Origin: JABFXC01 sp045804265
GTDB lineage: Bacteria > Gemmatimonadota > Gemmatimonadetes > Gemmatimonadales > Gemmatimonadaceae
Direction of reading: 5' to 3'
Assembly (NCBI GenBank): GCA_045804265.1
Contig: JBJMNK010000021.1
Location: 17,645-81,644 of the forward strand
Length of the DNA: 64,000 bases
Shown piece after piece: positions 6,801-14,531 of this stretch; the stretch's first letter is position 1; the number at the start of each line of letters is the position of its first letter. The translations under genes and the position numbers were made by a program. The notes under the pieces were generated by a model that was given only the letters and a program-made list of their open reading frames with translations, ran no database searches and was not told where the DNA came from.

Positions 6801-9659
6801 ATGAAATCGATCGTCGTCCGCGGCGCGCGCCAGCACAACCTCAAGGGATTCGACGTCGAGATCCCTCGACGCTCCTTCACTGTCATCACCGGTCCGTCAG
6901 GATCGGGGAAGTCATCGCTCGCCTTCGACACGCTCTACGCCGAGGGGCAGCGGCGGTACGTCGAGTCGCTCTCCGCGTACGCCCGCCAGTTCCTCGAGCG
7001 CATGGAGAAGCCGGCCGTCGATTCGATCGAAGGGCTCGCGCCGGCCGTCGCCATCGAGCAGAAGAACCCGACCAAGACGTCGCGCTCGACCGTCGGGACG
7101 GCGACGGAGATCTACGACTACATGCGCCTCCTCTGGGCGCGCGTCGGCCACACCATGTGCCCGAAGTGCGGCCGTGAGATGAAGCCGGACACGGTGCAGA
7201 GCGCGACCGACGCGCTCCTCCGCATCGCCGAGGGAACGCGCTTCTCGATCACCTTCCCGCTCCGGCTCTCCGATAAGGTCACGCATGAAGTCGTGATCGA
7301 GAACCTGCGCGCGCAGGGTTTCCTTCGCGTCGTGCTTGACGGCTCGATGAAGCATCTCGACGACCTCGCGACGGAACCGGTGGATGTCACCTTCGCGAAG
7401 GAGCTGCTGGTCGTCGTCGACCGCCTGGCGGCAAGCCCGGAGTTCGCCGGCCGCATCGCCGACGCGTTAGGCACGGCCTTTCGCGAGGGCTATGGCGACG
7501 CGGTTGCGCTCGTCGCTGACGCATCGGCCGAGCGGGTGCGCTTCACCGAGCGATTCGAGTGCCCGTACGATCACACCACTGCGCCGGCGCCGACGCCGCA
7601 GCTCTTCTCATTCAACAATCCGCGCGGCGCCTGCGAGACGTGCAACGGCTTCGGCGCGGTCCTCGAGTACGACGAGCGGCTCGTCGTCCCCTACCCCGAG
7701 CGCTCGTTGCGCGACGGCGCGATCGCGCCGTGGACGATGCCGCGCTACGAGGGGAAGCGTCGCGCGCTGGCCGAGTTCGCGAAGCGCGAGCGCATCTCGC
7801 TGGACGAGCCGTGGAGCGAGCTGCCGGCCCCCGCGCGCGAAAAGCTGCTGCGGTCGAAGTCGCGCGGCTTCATCGGCATCCTTCCCTTCCTCGAGGCGCT
7901 CGAGGAGAAGCGGTACAAGCAGTACATCCGCGTCTTCCTCCGACAATACCAGACCGCGAACGAGTGCCGTACGTGTCACGGCACGAAGCTCAAGCCGGAT
8001 GCGCTCAACGTGAAAGTCGGCGGCCGCGACATCGCCGCGGTGAGCGCGCTCCCCGTCGAGGAGCTCCTTCCATGGCTGAGCAACGTCGCGCTCTCGGAGT
8101 TCGAGCACGGTGTCGCCGCACACGTTCTCAGCGAGGCGCGGGACCGCGTCCAGTTCCTCTGCGACGTCGGGCTCGGCTACCTTTCGCTCGACCGCGCAGC
8201 GCGCACGCTCTCCGGCGGCGAGGCACAGCGCATCGGCCTCGCCAACTCGTTAGGCGCTCACCTGGTCGATACGCTCTACGTCCTCGACGAGCCGTCGATC
8301 GGGTTGCACTCGCGCGACATGGACCGGCTGCTCCGGCTGCTGCAGCGGCTGCGGTCGGGCGGCAACACGGTGGTCGTCGTCGAGCACGATATCGACGCGA
8401 TCCGGGCCGCCGATTACATGGTGGAGCTCGGGCCCGGTGCCGGTGAGCAAGGCGGCAACCTGGTGTTCGCCGCACCGATCGCGCGCGTCGCCGAGAGCCC
8501 GCTCACGGGGAAGTACCTCACCGGCGAGCGTTCGATACCGATTCCCCTCGAGCGCCGCCGGCTCGGCCCGCGCTGGCTCACGCTCAACGGCGCGCGCGAG
8601 CACAACCTCAAGGGCGTCGACATCCGCATACCGTTAGGCGCGGTCACCGCCGTCACCGGAGTTTCCGGATCGGGCAAGAGCACACTCGTCCACGACGTGC
8701 TCTATCGCGCGCTCGAGCACCGGCTGCACGGCGAGCACTCGGCGAAGCAGCACCTCGGTGAACGCGTCGGCGAATATCACGAGCTCACCGGCACTGAAGG
8801 GATCGACGACGTCGTGCTGATCGACCAGGAGCCGATCGGGCGCTCGCCACGCTCGAATCCCGTCACCTACGTGAAAGCGTTCGACGAGATCCGCCGCATC
8901 TTCGCCGACGCGCCGCTCGCTCGCCAGCGCGGGTACGGCGCCGGCACCTTCAGCTTCAACGTGAAGGGCGGTCGCTGCGAGACGTGCGAAGGCGCGGGAT
9001 ATCTAGAGGTCGAGATGGTGTTCATGGCCGACGTGTTCGTTCCCTGCGACACGTGCGGCGGGCGCCGCTTTCGTGAGGACGTGCTCGAGGTTCGCGTCAA
9101 CGGCAAGAACGTCTTCGAGGTGCTCGCACTGACCGTCGACCAAGCGATTCGATTCTTCCCTCGGGAAGAAAAGCTCGGTCAGGCGCTCTGGCAGCTGCAG
9201 CAGGTCGGCCTCGGGTACCTGACGCTCGGCCAGCCCGCGACCACGCTCAGCGGCGGCGAGGCGCAGCGGCTCAAGGTCGCCCGCGAGCTCGCCCTCGCGA
9301 CGAAGAAGTCGGGGAAGAAGCTGTACATCATGGACGAGCCCACGACCGGGCTCCATCTCGAGGACATCCGTAACTTGGCGAAGGTGTTCGACCGGCTCGT
9401 CGACGCCGGACACACGCTCGTCCTGATCGAGCACAACCTCGACGTGATCAAGCTCGCGGATTGGGTGATCGACCTCGGGCCGGAAGCCGGGATCCGCGGG
9501 GGCGAGGTCGTGGCGATGGGACGTCCCGAAGAAGTCGCCGAGATCGACGCGTCGCACACTGGTGTCTGGTTGCGGACCGTCCTGCCCGCGAAAAATGCCG
9601 CTCGCCTTGCGGTGAAATCGCGTCGCAAGGACGTTGACCGGGAAGCGCGGCCCGCCTAA
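6801..9659 (+). CDS. uvrA: Excinuclease ABC subunit A
   Basis: 952 aa, normal length for the DNA-damage-recognition ATPase of nucleotide excision repair. It has two ABC modules: Walker A GPSGSGKSSLAFDTLYAEG near the N-terminus and GVSGSGKSTLVHDVLY at about 625, with signatures LSGGEAQRIGLANSLG and LSGGEAQRLKVARELA. Zinc-binding CxxC pairs are visible (CPKC; CETC..CRTC; and the C-terminal CETC..CDTC that contacts DNA). It forms a dimer that loads UvrB. Three CGTTAGGC octamers fall in frame as x-TTA-GGC (Leu-Gly). The promoter of the following tRNA gene overlaps its stop codon. Confidence 0.98.
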   Translation: MKSIVVRGARQHNLKGFDVEIPRRSFTVITGPSGSGKSSLAFDTLYAEGQRRYVESLSAYARQFLERMEKPAVDSIEGLAPAVAIEQKNPTKTSRSTVGTATEIYDYMRLLWARVGHTMCPKCGREMKPDTVQSATDALLRIAEGTRFSITFPLRLSDKVTHEVVIENLRAQGFLRVVLDGSMKHLDDLATEPVDVTFAKELLVVVDRLAASPEFAGRIADALGTAFREGYGDAVALVADASAERVRFTERFECPYDHTTAPAPTPQLFSFNNPRGACETCNGFGAVLEYDERLVVPYPERSLRDGAIAPWTMPRYEGKRRALAEFAKRERISLDEPWSELPAPAREKLLRSKSRGFIGILPFLEALEEKRYKQYIRVFLRQYQTANECRTCHGTKLKPDALNVKVGGRDIAAVSALPVEELLPWLSNVALSEFEHGVAAHVLSEARDRVQFLCDVGLGYLSLDRAARTLSGGEAQRIGLANSLGAHLVDTLYVLDEPSIGLHSRDMDRLLRLLQRLRSGGNTVVVVEHDIDAIRAADYMVELGPGAGEQGGNLVFAAPIARVAESPLTGKYLTGERSIPIPLERRRLGPRWLTLNGAREHNLKGVDIRIPLGAVTAVTGVSGSGKSTLVHDVLYRALEHRLHGEHSAKQHLGERVGEYHELTGTEGIDDVVLIDQEPIGRSPRSNPVTYVKAFDEIRRIFADAPLARQRGYGAGTFSFNVKGGRCETCEGAGYLEVEMVFMADVFVPCDTCGGRRFREDVLEVRVNGKNVFEVLALTVDQAIRFFPREEKLGQALWQLQQVGLGYLTLGQPATTLSGGEAQRLKVARELALATKKSGKKLYIMDEPTTGLHLEDIRNLAKVFDRLVDAGHTLVLIEHNLDVIKLADWVIDLGPEAGIRGGEVVAMGRPEEVAEIDASHTGVWLRTVLPAKNAARLAVKSRRKDVDREARPA

Positions 9660-9662
9660 ATT
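9634..9662 (+). promoter_or_regulatory. Sigma-70-type promoter for tRNA-Asn inside the uvrA 3' end
   Basis: A -35 TTGACC (9634-9639) and -10 TAAATT (9657-9662) are separated by exactly 17 bp. The -10 includes the TAA stop codon of uvrA. The predicted start near 9669 lies about 47 nt before the tRNA. No experimental support, but both boxes and spacing are good. Confidence 0.6.
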
Positions 9663-9715
9663 CCACAGACTGGGCCCGAGTCGTCTGGCAGTCAGGCTAT
9701 CGGCGCAGCCTCCAT

Positions 9716-9788
9716 TCCCCGGTAGCTCAGTTGGTAGAGCATTCGACTGTTAATCGAAATGTCACAGGTTCGAGTCCTGTCCGGGGAG
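9716..9788 (+). tRNA. tRNA-Asn (GTT)
   Basis: A full 73-nt cloverleaf: acceptor TCCCCGG/CCGGGGA, D arm with AGCTCAGTTGGTAGAGC, anticodon loop CTGTTAA giving anticodon GTT, and T arm with GGTTCGAGTCC. Discriminator base is G, as expected for Asn. CCA is not encoded. It is followed by an excellent terminator and has its own promoter overlapping uvrA. Confidence 0.97.
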
Positions 9789-9799
9789 CCTGTCATCAG

Positions 9800-9838
9800 C
9801 CCCCTTCGTCGTTCGCGGCGAAGGGGGTTTGTTTTTTC
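9800..9838 (+). terminator. Intrinsic terminator after tRNA-Asn
   Basis: A stem of 12 bp with one G-U pair (arms 9800-9811 and 9816-9827), TTCG tetraloop, followed by TTTGTTTTTT. This is the strongest textbook terminator in the window on the plus strand. Confidence 0.92.
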
Positions 9839-9900
9839 CTACCGCTGACTACGGGACGACCGACTAACTTCGGTTGTCCGAACCGGGAGCATTGGCCGCG

Positions 9901-10395
9901 ATGAACGCAGCTGCAGCGCCGCTGGTTGGTGTGATCATGGGCAGCCGAAGCGACTACGAGTCGCTCGCGCCCGCGATCGAGATCCTCACCGAGCTCGAGG
10001 TCCCGCACGAGGCGCGGGTCGTGTCCGCGCATCGCACCCCCGACCTGATGTTCGAATACGCGGCCGCGGCCGAGTCCCGCGGACTGAAAGTCATCATCGC
10101 TGCCGCCGGTGGTGCAGCACACCTGCCAGGAATGGTTGCAGCGAAGACGATCGTCCCGGTGCTCGGCGTGCCGATGCCGGCGACCGCACTCAATGGAGTG
10201 GACGCACTGCTCTCGATCGTGCAGATGCCGCGCGGCGTGCCGGTCGGGACGCTGGCAATCGGCAAGCCCGGCGCGGCGAATGCCGGACTGCTCGCGGCCG
10301 CGATCGTCGCCAACGGCGATCCCGCGCTTCGCGAGCGGATCCGCGCCTGGCGCGACGCGCGCTCGCAGGACGCGCTCAGCCAGCGGCTCCCGTAG
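9901..10395 (+). CDS. purE: N5-carboxyaminoimidazole ribonucleotide mutase
   Basis: 164 aa from the ATG at 9901; a TTG at 9874 is in frame but would add nine residues not seen in the family. Class I PurE motifs are present: GVIMGSRSDYE at the start, SAHRTPD, and the Gly/Ala-rich IIAAAGGAAHLPGM. It converts N5-CAIR to CAIR in purine synthesis, in the cytoplasm as an octamer. Its TAG stop overlaps the GTG start of purK (TAGTG), giving translational coupling to the enzyme that makes its substrate. Confidence 0.96.
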   Translation: MNAAAAPLVGVIMGSRSDYESLAPAIEILTELEVPHEARVVSAHRTPDLMFEYAAAAESRGLKVIIAAAGGAAHLPGMVAAKTIVPVLGVPMPATALNGVDALLSIVQMPRGVPVGTLAIGKPGAANAGLLAAAIVANGDPALRERIRAWRDARSQDALSQRLP

Positions 10396-11567
10396 TGGCA
10401 CCGATCCGCCCCGGATCGACCATCGGCTTCCTCGGCGGTGGCCAGCTCGGTCGCATGACTGCCTTCGCGGCGCGTTCGATGGGCTACGATGTGCACGTGC
10501 TCGATCCGGATCCGTCCGCGCCCGCCCGCGCGATTGCGACGCGGTTCATCGAGGCGCGCCTCGACGACGCTGACGCGATCGTGCAGCTCGCCGAGGGGTG
10601 CGCGGTGCTGATGCCGGAGATCGAGACCATCTCAGCCGAAGGGATGGCGCGCGCCGTCGCGCACGCACCGGTGCGCCCGGGCGCGTCCGTACTGCACATC
10701 ATCCAGGACCGCGCGCGGCAGAAGGAATGGCTCGCGGCCAATGGATTCCCCCTGACACCATTCCGTGTCATCCGCGAGGAAGCCGACTGCGAAAGTGCCG
10801 CAGCATCGCTCGTCGGCCGCTGCTTCGTGAAAACGACGACCGGTGGCTACGATGGCCGCGGACAGGTGCGCATCGAAGCGCCGTCGCAGCTCCGCGAGGC
10901 GTGGCAATCACTCGGCCGTCGGTCGGTGGTCGTCGAGCAGGCGGTGAACATCGCGAGCGAGATCTCGGTGATGGTCGCCCGACAACCGTCAGGCAGCGTC
11001 GAGACCTACCCGCCGGCGACGAACGTGCACGTGGACGGGATCCTCGCCTGGTCGGTCATCCCGGGCGTGAGCGACGACGCACTCGCCCGCCGCGCGCGCG
11101 ATCTCGCCGCGGCGATCGCCGAGTCGATCGGGGCCGAGGGACTGCTCTGCGCCGAGATGTTTCTCACGACGAGCGGCGAGCTGCTGGTGAATGAGCTCGC
11201 GCCGCGGCCGCACAACAGCTATCACGAGAGCATCGAGGGGTGCGCGACGAGCCAGTTCGAGCAGGCAGTGCGGGCGATCTGCGACCTGCCGTTAGGCAGC
11301 ACCGCTTCGCTGCAGCCGGCGGCGATCGCGAACCTGCTCGGCGAGCTGTGGAAGGATTCAGCCCCGCCGGATTTCATGCCCGTGCTCGCGTCGCCGTCGA
11401 CGCGGCTGCATCTCTATGGAAAGCGCGCCGCTCGCGCGGGGCGAAAGATGGGGCACATCGCCGCAATCGCCGACTCTCCCGACGGCGCAGTGGAGCGCGC
11501 CGTCGCGGCACGGAACACGCTCGCCCGCGCGGCAGGCGTCGCCGAATGGAACGTCCACACCACGTGA
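10395..11567 (+). CDS. purK: N5-carboxyaminoimidazole ribonucleotide synthase
   Basis: 390 aa ATP-grasp enzyme, GTG start within the purE stop. It has the N-terminal nucleotide-like fold (GFLGGGQLGRMTAFAARSMG), the ATP-grasp loop VKTTTGGYDGRGQV, and the catalytic region EMFLTTSGELLVNELAPRPHNS. It makes N5-CAIR from AIR, bicarbonate and ATP, feeding purE. A CGTTAGGC octamer is read as Pro-Leu-Gly at 11290. Confidence 0.96.
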   Translation: MAPIRPGSTIGFLGGGQLGRMTAFAARSMGYDVHVLDPDPSAPARAIATRFIEARLDDADAIVQLAEGCAVLMPEIETISAEGMARAVAHAPVRPGASVLHIIQDRARQKEWLAANGFPLTPFRVIREEADCESAAASLVGRCFVKTTTGGYDGRGQVRIEAPSQLREAWQSLGRRSVVVEQAVNIASEISVMVARQPSGSVETYPPATNVHVDGILAWSVIPGVSDDALARRARDLAAAIAESIGAEGLLCAEMFLTTSGELLVNELAPRPHNSYHESIEGCATSQFEQAVRAICDLPLGSTASLQPAAIANLLGELWKDSAPPDFMPVLASPSTRLHLYGKRAARAGRKMGHIAAIADSPDGAVERAVAARNTLARAAGVAEWNVHTT

Positions 11568-11611
11568 CGACGGAGCGCGTCGTCGCTCGAACAATCACCC
11601 GCGAGGTCTTC

Positions 11612-12139
11612 ATGCGCCGTCTCGTCCCGATCATTGTCGCGCTGGCCGCCTGTCATGGCGGATCGAAGAACACCCCCGCCCCGTCAGCCGCGACATCGGC
11701 GTCGTTCACGATGCAGACCGCCGATGGGCGCGAAGTCGGACGCGGCTCGCTGCAGCAGACGCCAGCCGGCGTCCTGATCACCGCGGACCTGAACGGGATG
11801 CCGGCTGGGACACACGGCATTCACCTGCACACTGTCGGTCAGTGCAACGCGCCGGACTTTGCCAGCGCGGGCGGCCACTTCAATCCCTCGGCGAAGATGC
11901 ACGGCATCCGGAACCCGGCCGGCCATCACGCCGGGGACCTGACCAACATCAGCATCCCCGAAGGCGGTGCGCTCCGCGTCGAGCTGCTCGCTCCCGACGT
12001 CAGGCTCGGTCCCGGCAACGGTACCCTGCTCGACGCCGACGGCGCGGCGATCGTGGTGCACGCGCTCGCCGACGACTACCAGACCGACCCGTCCGGCGCA
12101 TCGGGCAGCCGCATCGCCTGCGGCGTGATTCGGCGTTAG
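11612..12139 (+). CDS. sodC: Lipoprotein Cu/Zn superoxide dismutase
   Basis: 175 aa from ATG 11612, chosen because it begins a compact lipoprotein signal ending in LAAC; the open frame upstream overlaps purK and is not signal-like. The metal site is intact: Cu ligands in GIHLHTVG, the bridging/Zn region GGHFNP..HGIRNPAGHHAGDL, and the last Cu ligand in VVHALADD; two cysteines (C in QCNAP and near the C-terminus) would form the conserved disulphide. It would detoxify superoxide in the periplasm. Its TAG stop lies in the CGTTAGGC copy that also ends the convergent gene. Confidence 0.93.
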   Translation: MRRLVPIIVALAACHGGSKNTPAPSAATSASFTMQTADGREVGRGSLQQTPAGVLITADLNGMPAGTHGIHLHTVGQCNAPDFASAGGHFNPSAKMHGIRNPAGHHAGDLTNISIPEGGALRVELLAPDVRLGPGNGTLLDADGAAIVVHALADDYQTDPSGASGSRIACGVIRR

Positions 12140-12141
12140 GC
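12134..12141. other. CGTTAGGC octamer supplying two convergent stop codons
   Basis: The copy contains TAG (12137-12139), the sodC stop on the plus strand, and TTA (12136-12138), which is TAA on the minus strand and ends the metallophosphoesterase gene. It is one example of an octamer found about 45 times in the window. Confidence 0.9.
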
Positions 12142-12927
12142 GGGTCGGCGCCGCTCGACGACCGGCGTTTCGGGCTCCGTCTCGCCGGTCAGCGGCACTT
12201 CGAGCATCCGGAAGGGCGGACGGTCGGGATAGTGCTCCTTGAGCACGGGCAGCGCGACGTTGTATACGGGGATTCCGTTGGCCGTTGCGCCCTGCGGCGA
12301 TCCCTTGTGCGCGTGCCCGTGCACGACGGCGTGGACGCGGTAACGGGTGAGCGGCTCCTCGAGGCGGCTGCTCCCGAGCCAGGGATATATCTCGAGTGGT
12401 TCGCCCTCGACCGTCTCGCGGATCGGGGCATAGTGCAGCACGGCGATCTTCGTCGGTGTGCGGAGCTTGGCGAGCGCGCTCTCGAGCTTGAGCGCCTCGT
12501 CGAGCGCCTCGCGCACGAACGCCTTGATCGACGACTCGCCCCATGCGCCGAGCGCGCCACGCCCGAACCCACCGGCAAATCCCTTCACGCCGGCGAAGCC
12601 GACCCCCGCCAGCTCGACGGCGTCACCGTCGAGAACGTGGATCCCCGCTTCGGTGAGGATGTCCTGCACTTCCTGCTGCCGCTCGGACTCGAAGTCGTGA
12701 TTCCCCAGAACCGTAACGATCGGGATCTTCACCGACGCGGTGAGATCCTTCGCCAGCGCCCGTGCCTCCTCTGGCAGCCCGTAGTCGGTAAGGTCGCCGC
12801 TGATGACGAGCACCTCGGCCTGTCGCGCGATCTCGGTGAATAGCGGCACCAGCATCCCCTGCGACGTCTTCCCGTAATGAACGTCGCTCACCGCCGCGAT
12901 CCTGACCGTTCCGTTCGGCTCCGCCAT
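12136..12927 (-). CDS. Calcineurin-like metallophosphoesterase
   Basis: 263 aa. The dinuclear-metal motifs are complete: SDVHYG (about residues 14-19), SGDLTDYG, VLGNHDFE and VVHGHAHKG. There is no signal peptide, so the protein is cytoplasmic. Families of this fold include phosphodiesterases, nucleases and sugar-phosphate hydrolases, and nothing in the sequence fixes the substrate. It overlaps the end of sodC by 4 bp tail to tail and is divergent from the nucleotidyltransferase gene at 13037. Confidence 0.9.
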   Translation of the reverse strand: MAEPNGTVRIAAVSDVHYGKTSQGMLVPLFTEIARQAEVLVISGDLTDYGLPEEARALAKDLTASVKIPIVTVLGNHDFESERQQEVQDILTEAGIHVLDGDAVELAGVGFAGVKGFAGGFGRGALGAWGESSIKAFVREALDEALKLESALAKLRTPTKIAVLHYAPIRETVEGEPLEIYPWLGSSRLEEPLTRYRVHAVVHGHAHKGSPQGATANGIPVYNVALPVLKEHYPDRPPFRMLEVPLTGETEPETPVVERRRPA

Positions 12928-13036
12928 TCCCCGCCTCCTCGTTGAATGGGGACGCTACTGAACAAAGCGGGCCACGGGAGCGCGCGGCGATAGCCCCGGT
13001 CTTGCACTGTCGAGCTGCAACGTCTCTCCCACCCAC

Positions 13037-13840
13037 ATGTCCCAGAACTCGACGCTCGACGATTCGACGTTCGACACCAACACGTTCTACCGGCGGACGC
13101 TGCACGTGCTCAGCGACGCGCAGGTTCCCTTCCTCGTCGGCGGATCGCACGCGTTCCTGCACTACACGGGCATCGCCCGTGACACGAAGGACCTCGACCT
13201 GTTCGTCCGCTATGAGGACCTGCAGGGCGCGCTGGATGCGCTCGAGCAGGCGGGCTATCGGACCGAACGCACCTTCGCGCACTGGCTGGCGAAGGCGTTC
13301 CAGGGCGACGACTTCGTCGACCTGGTCTACTCGTCGGGCAACGGCGTCGCGCGCATCGACGATGACTGGTTCGACCACTCCGTCGAGTCGCAGGTGCTCG
13401 GCATGCCCGTCCGGCTCGCACCGGTCGAGGAGCTGATCTGGCAGAAGGCATTCCTGATGGAACGCGAGCGCTTCGACGGTGGTGACGTCATGCACCTGCT
13501 GCTTCGCTGCGGACACTCGCTCGACTGGGATCGGCTGATCGCGCGCTTCGACAAGAACTGGCGGCTTCTCTTCAGCTATCTCACGCTGTTCAGCTTCGTC
13601 TATCCCGGCGTCCGCGGCCCGATCCCCGATGCTGTCTATCGCAACTTTCTCGTTCGCGCCGGCCAGCCCGACGACGCGCCCGCCGAGCCGCCGCTGTGCC
13701 GCGGCACGCTGATCTCGCGCACGCAGTACCTCGTCGACATCGGGCGCTGGTCGTTCGCCGATGCCCGGATCCAGCCGCACGGCGCGATGACGCCGGAGGA
13801 GACCGTCTACTGGACGTGGGCGATCGACCACGTGAAGTAG
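13037..13840 (+). CDS. Nucleotidyltransferase-fold protein (AbiEii/MNT superfamily-like)
   Basis: 267 aa. The N-terminal region has the polymerase-beta-type signature GGSHAFLHYTGIARDTKDLDLFV (split here as GGSHAFLHY and TKDLDLFV), with the two Asp residues that bind Mg-nucleotide. The core runs to about residue 150; the C-terminal 110 residues are not recognised. Proteins of this superfamily transfer nucleotides to RNA, proteins or antibiotics, and some are toxins, but there is no HEPN or AbiEi-type partner beside it. It is transcribed alone, divergent from the metallophosphoesterase. Function uncertain. Confidence 0.8.
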   Translation: MSQNSTLDDSTFDTNTFYRRTLHVLSDAQVPFLVGGSHAFLHYTGIARDTKDLDLFVRYEDLQGALDALEQAGYRTERTFAHWLAKAFQGDDFVDLVYSSGNGVARIDDDWFDHSVESQVLGMPVRLAPVEELIWQKAFLMERERFDGGDVMHLLLRCGHSLDWDRLIARFDKNWRLLFSYLTLFSFVYPGVRGPIPDAVYRNFLVRAGQPDDAPAEPPLCRGTLISRTQYLVDIGRWSFADARIQPHGAMTPEETVYWTWAIDHVK

Positions 13841-13853
13841 CGCGAACGGCGCG

Positions 13854-14528
13854 TTAGGCAGCGCCGCCTGTCTCGTGCGCGGCCAGCATCGCGGTCAGCC
13901 GCGCCTTGACCACGTCCCACTCCCGCGCGAGGATGCTGAACCAGACGCTGTCGCGCACGCGCCCGGCCATGGTCACCATGTGCTCGCGGAATATCCCCTC
14001 CTGCGTCGCCCCGAGGCGCAGGATCGCGCGGCGCGACCGCTCGTTCAGGACGTCGGTCTTGAGCTCCACGCGACGCAGGCCAAGCGTCTCGAAGGCGTGC
14101 GTGAGCAGCAGCAGCTTGGCCTCGGTGTTCACCGCGCTGCGCTGCCACGCGCGACCCACCCATGTCCAGCCGATCTCGATTCGCCGGTCGCCCGGTTCGT
14201 AGTTCCCGAACCGCGTGCTCCCGACAGTCGCACCTGTCGCCTGCTCGACGATCACGAACGGCAGCGCGGTGCCTTGCGCCTGCGACGCCAGCGCGCGCTC
14301 GACGTACGCCGCGAGCCCGTCCGGCGTCGACGCGTCCTCGCGGGTCAGGCGCCAGAGCTCTGGGTCGCTGGCCACCGGGAGAAGTCGCGTCACGTCGGCC
14401 ATGCCTAACGGCTCGAGCCGCACCCACCGGCCGCGCAGCGTCACCGGCGCCAGCGCCGGCCCCGGCCCGGCGTCGCCGGGCGGCGGCTGGTGCCGCGGTG
14501 CGTCCACTCGTGGATCGGCGTCGCCCAT
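13854..14528 (-). CDS. GNAT N-acetyltransferase, RimJ/RimL type
   Basis: 224 aa. After a Pro-rich N-terminus of about 30 residues comes a GNAT fold: the start VTLRGRWVRLEPLGMADV, the substrate strand FGNYEPGDRRIEIGWTWV, and the acetyl-CoA region NTEAKLLLLTHAFETLGLRRVELKTD..NERSRRAI. This pattern is typical of RimJ/RimL-like enzymes that acetylate protein N-termini or small molecules. It starts 3 bp after the stop of the large LuxR gene and is the last gene of that run. Its TAA stop is part of a CGTTAGGC octamer. Confidence 0.88.
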   Translation of the reverse strand: MGDADPRVDAPRHQPPPGDAGPGPALAPVTLRGRWVRLEPLGMADVTRLLPVASDPELWRLTREDASTPDGLAAYVERALASQAQGTALPFVIVEQATGATVGSTRFGNYEPGDRRIEIGWTWVGRAWQRSAVNTEAKLLLLTHAFETLGLRRVELKTDVLNERSRRAILRLGATQEGIFREHMVTMAGRVRDSVWFSILAREWDVVKARLTAMLAAHETGGAA

Positions 14529-14531
14529 TGC

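Noticed and set aside
13037..13840. AbiE-type phage defence system
   Set aside because: Only a single nucleotidyltransferase gene is present, with no antitoxin or other defence gene nearby.
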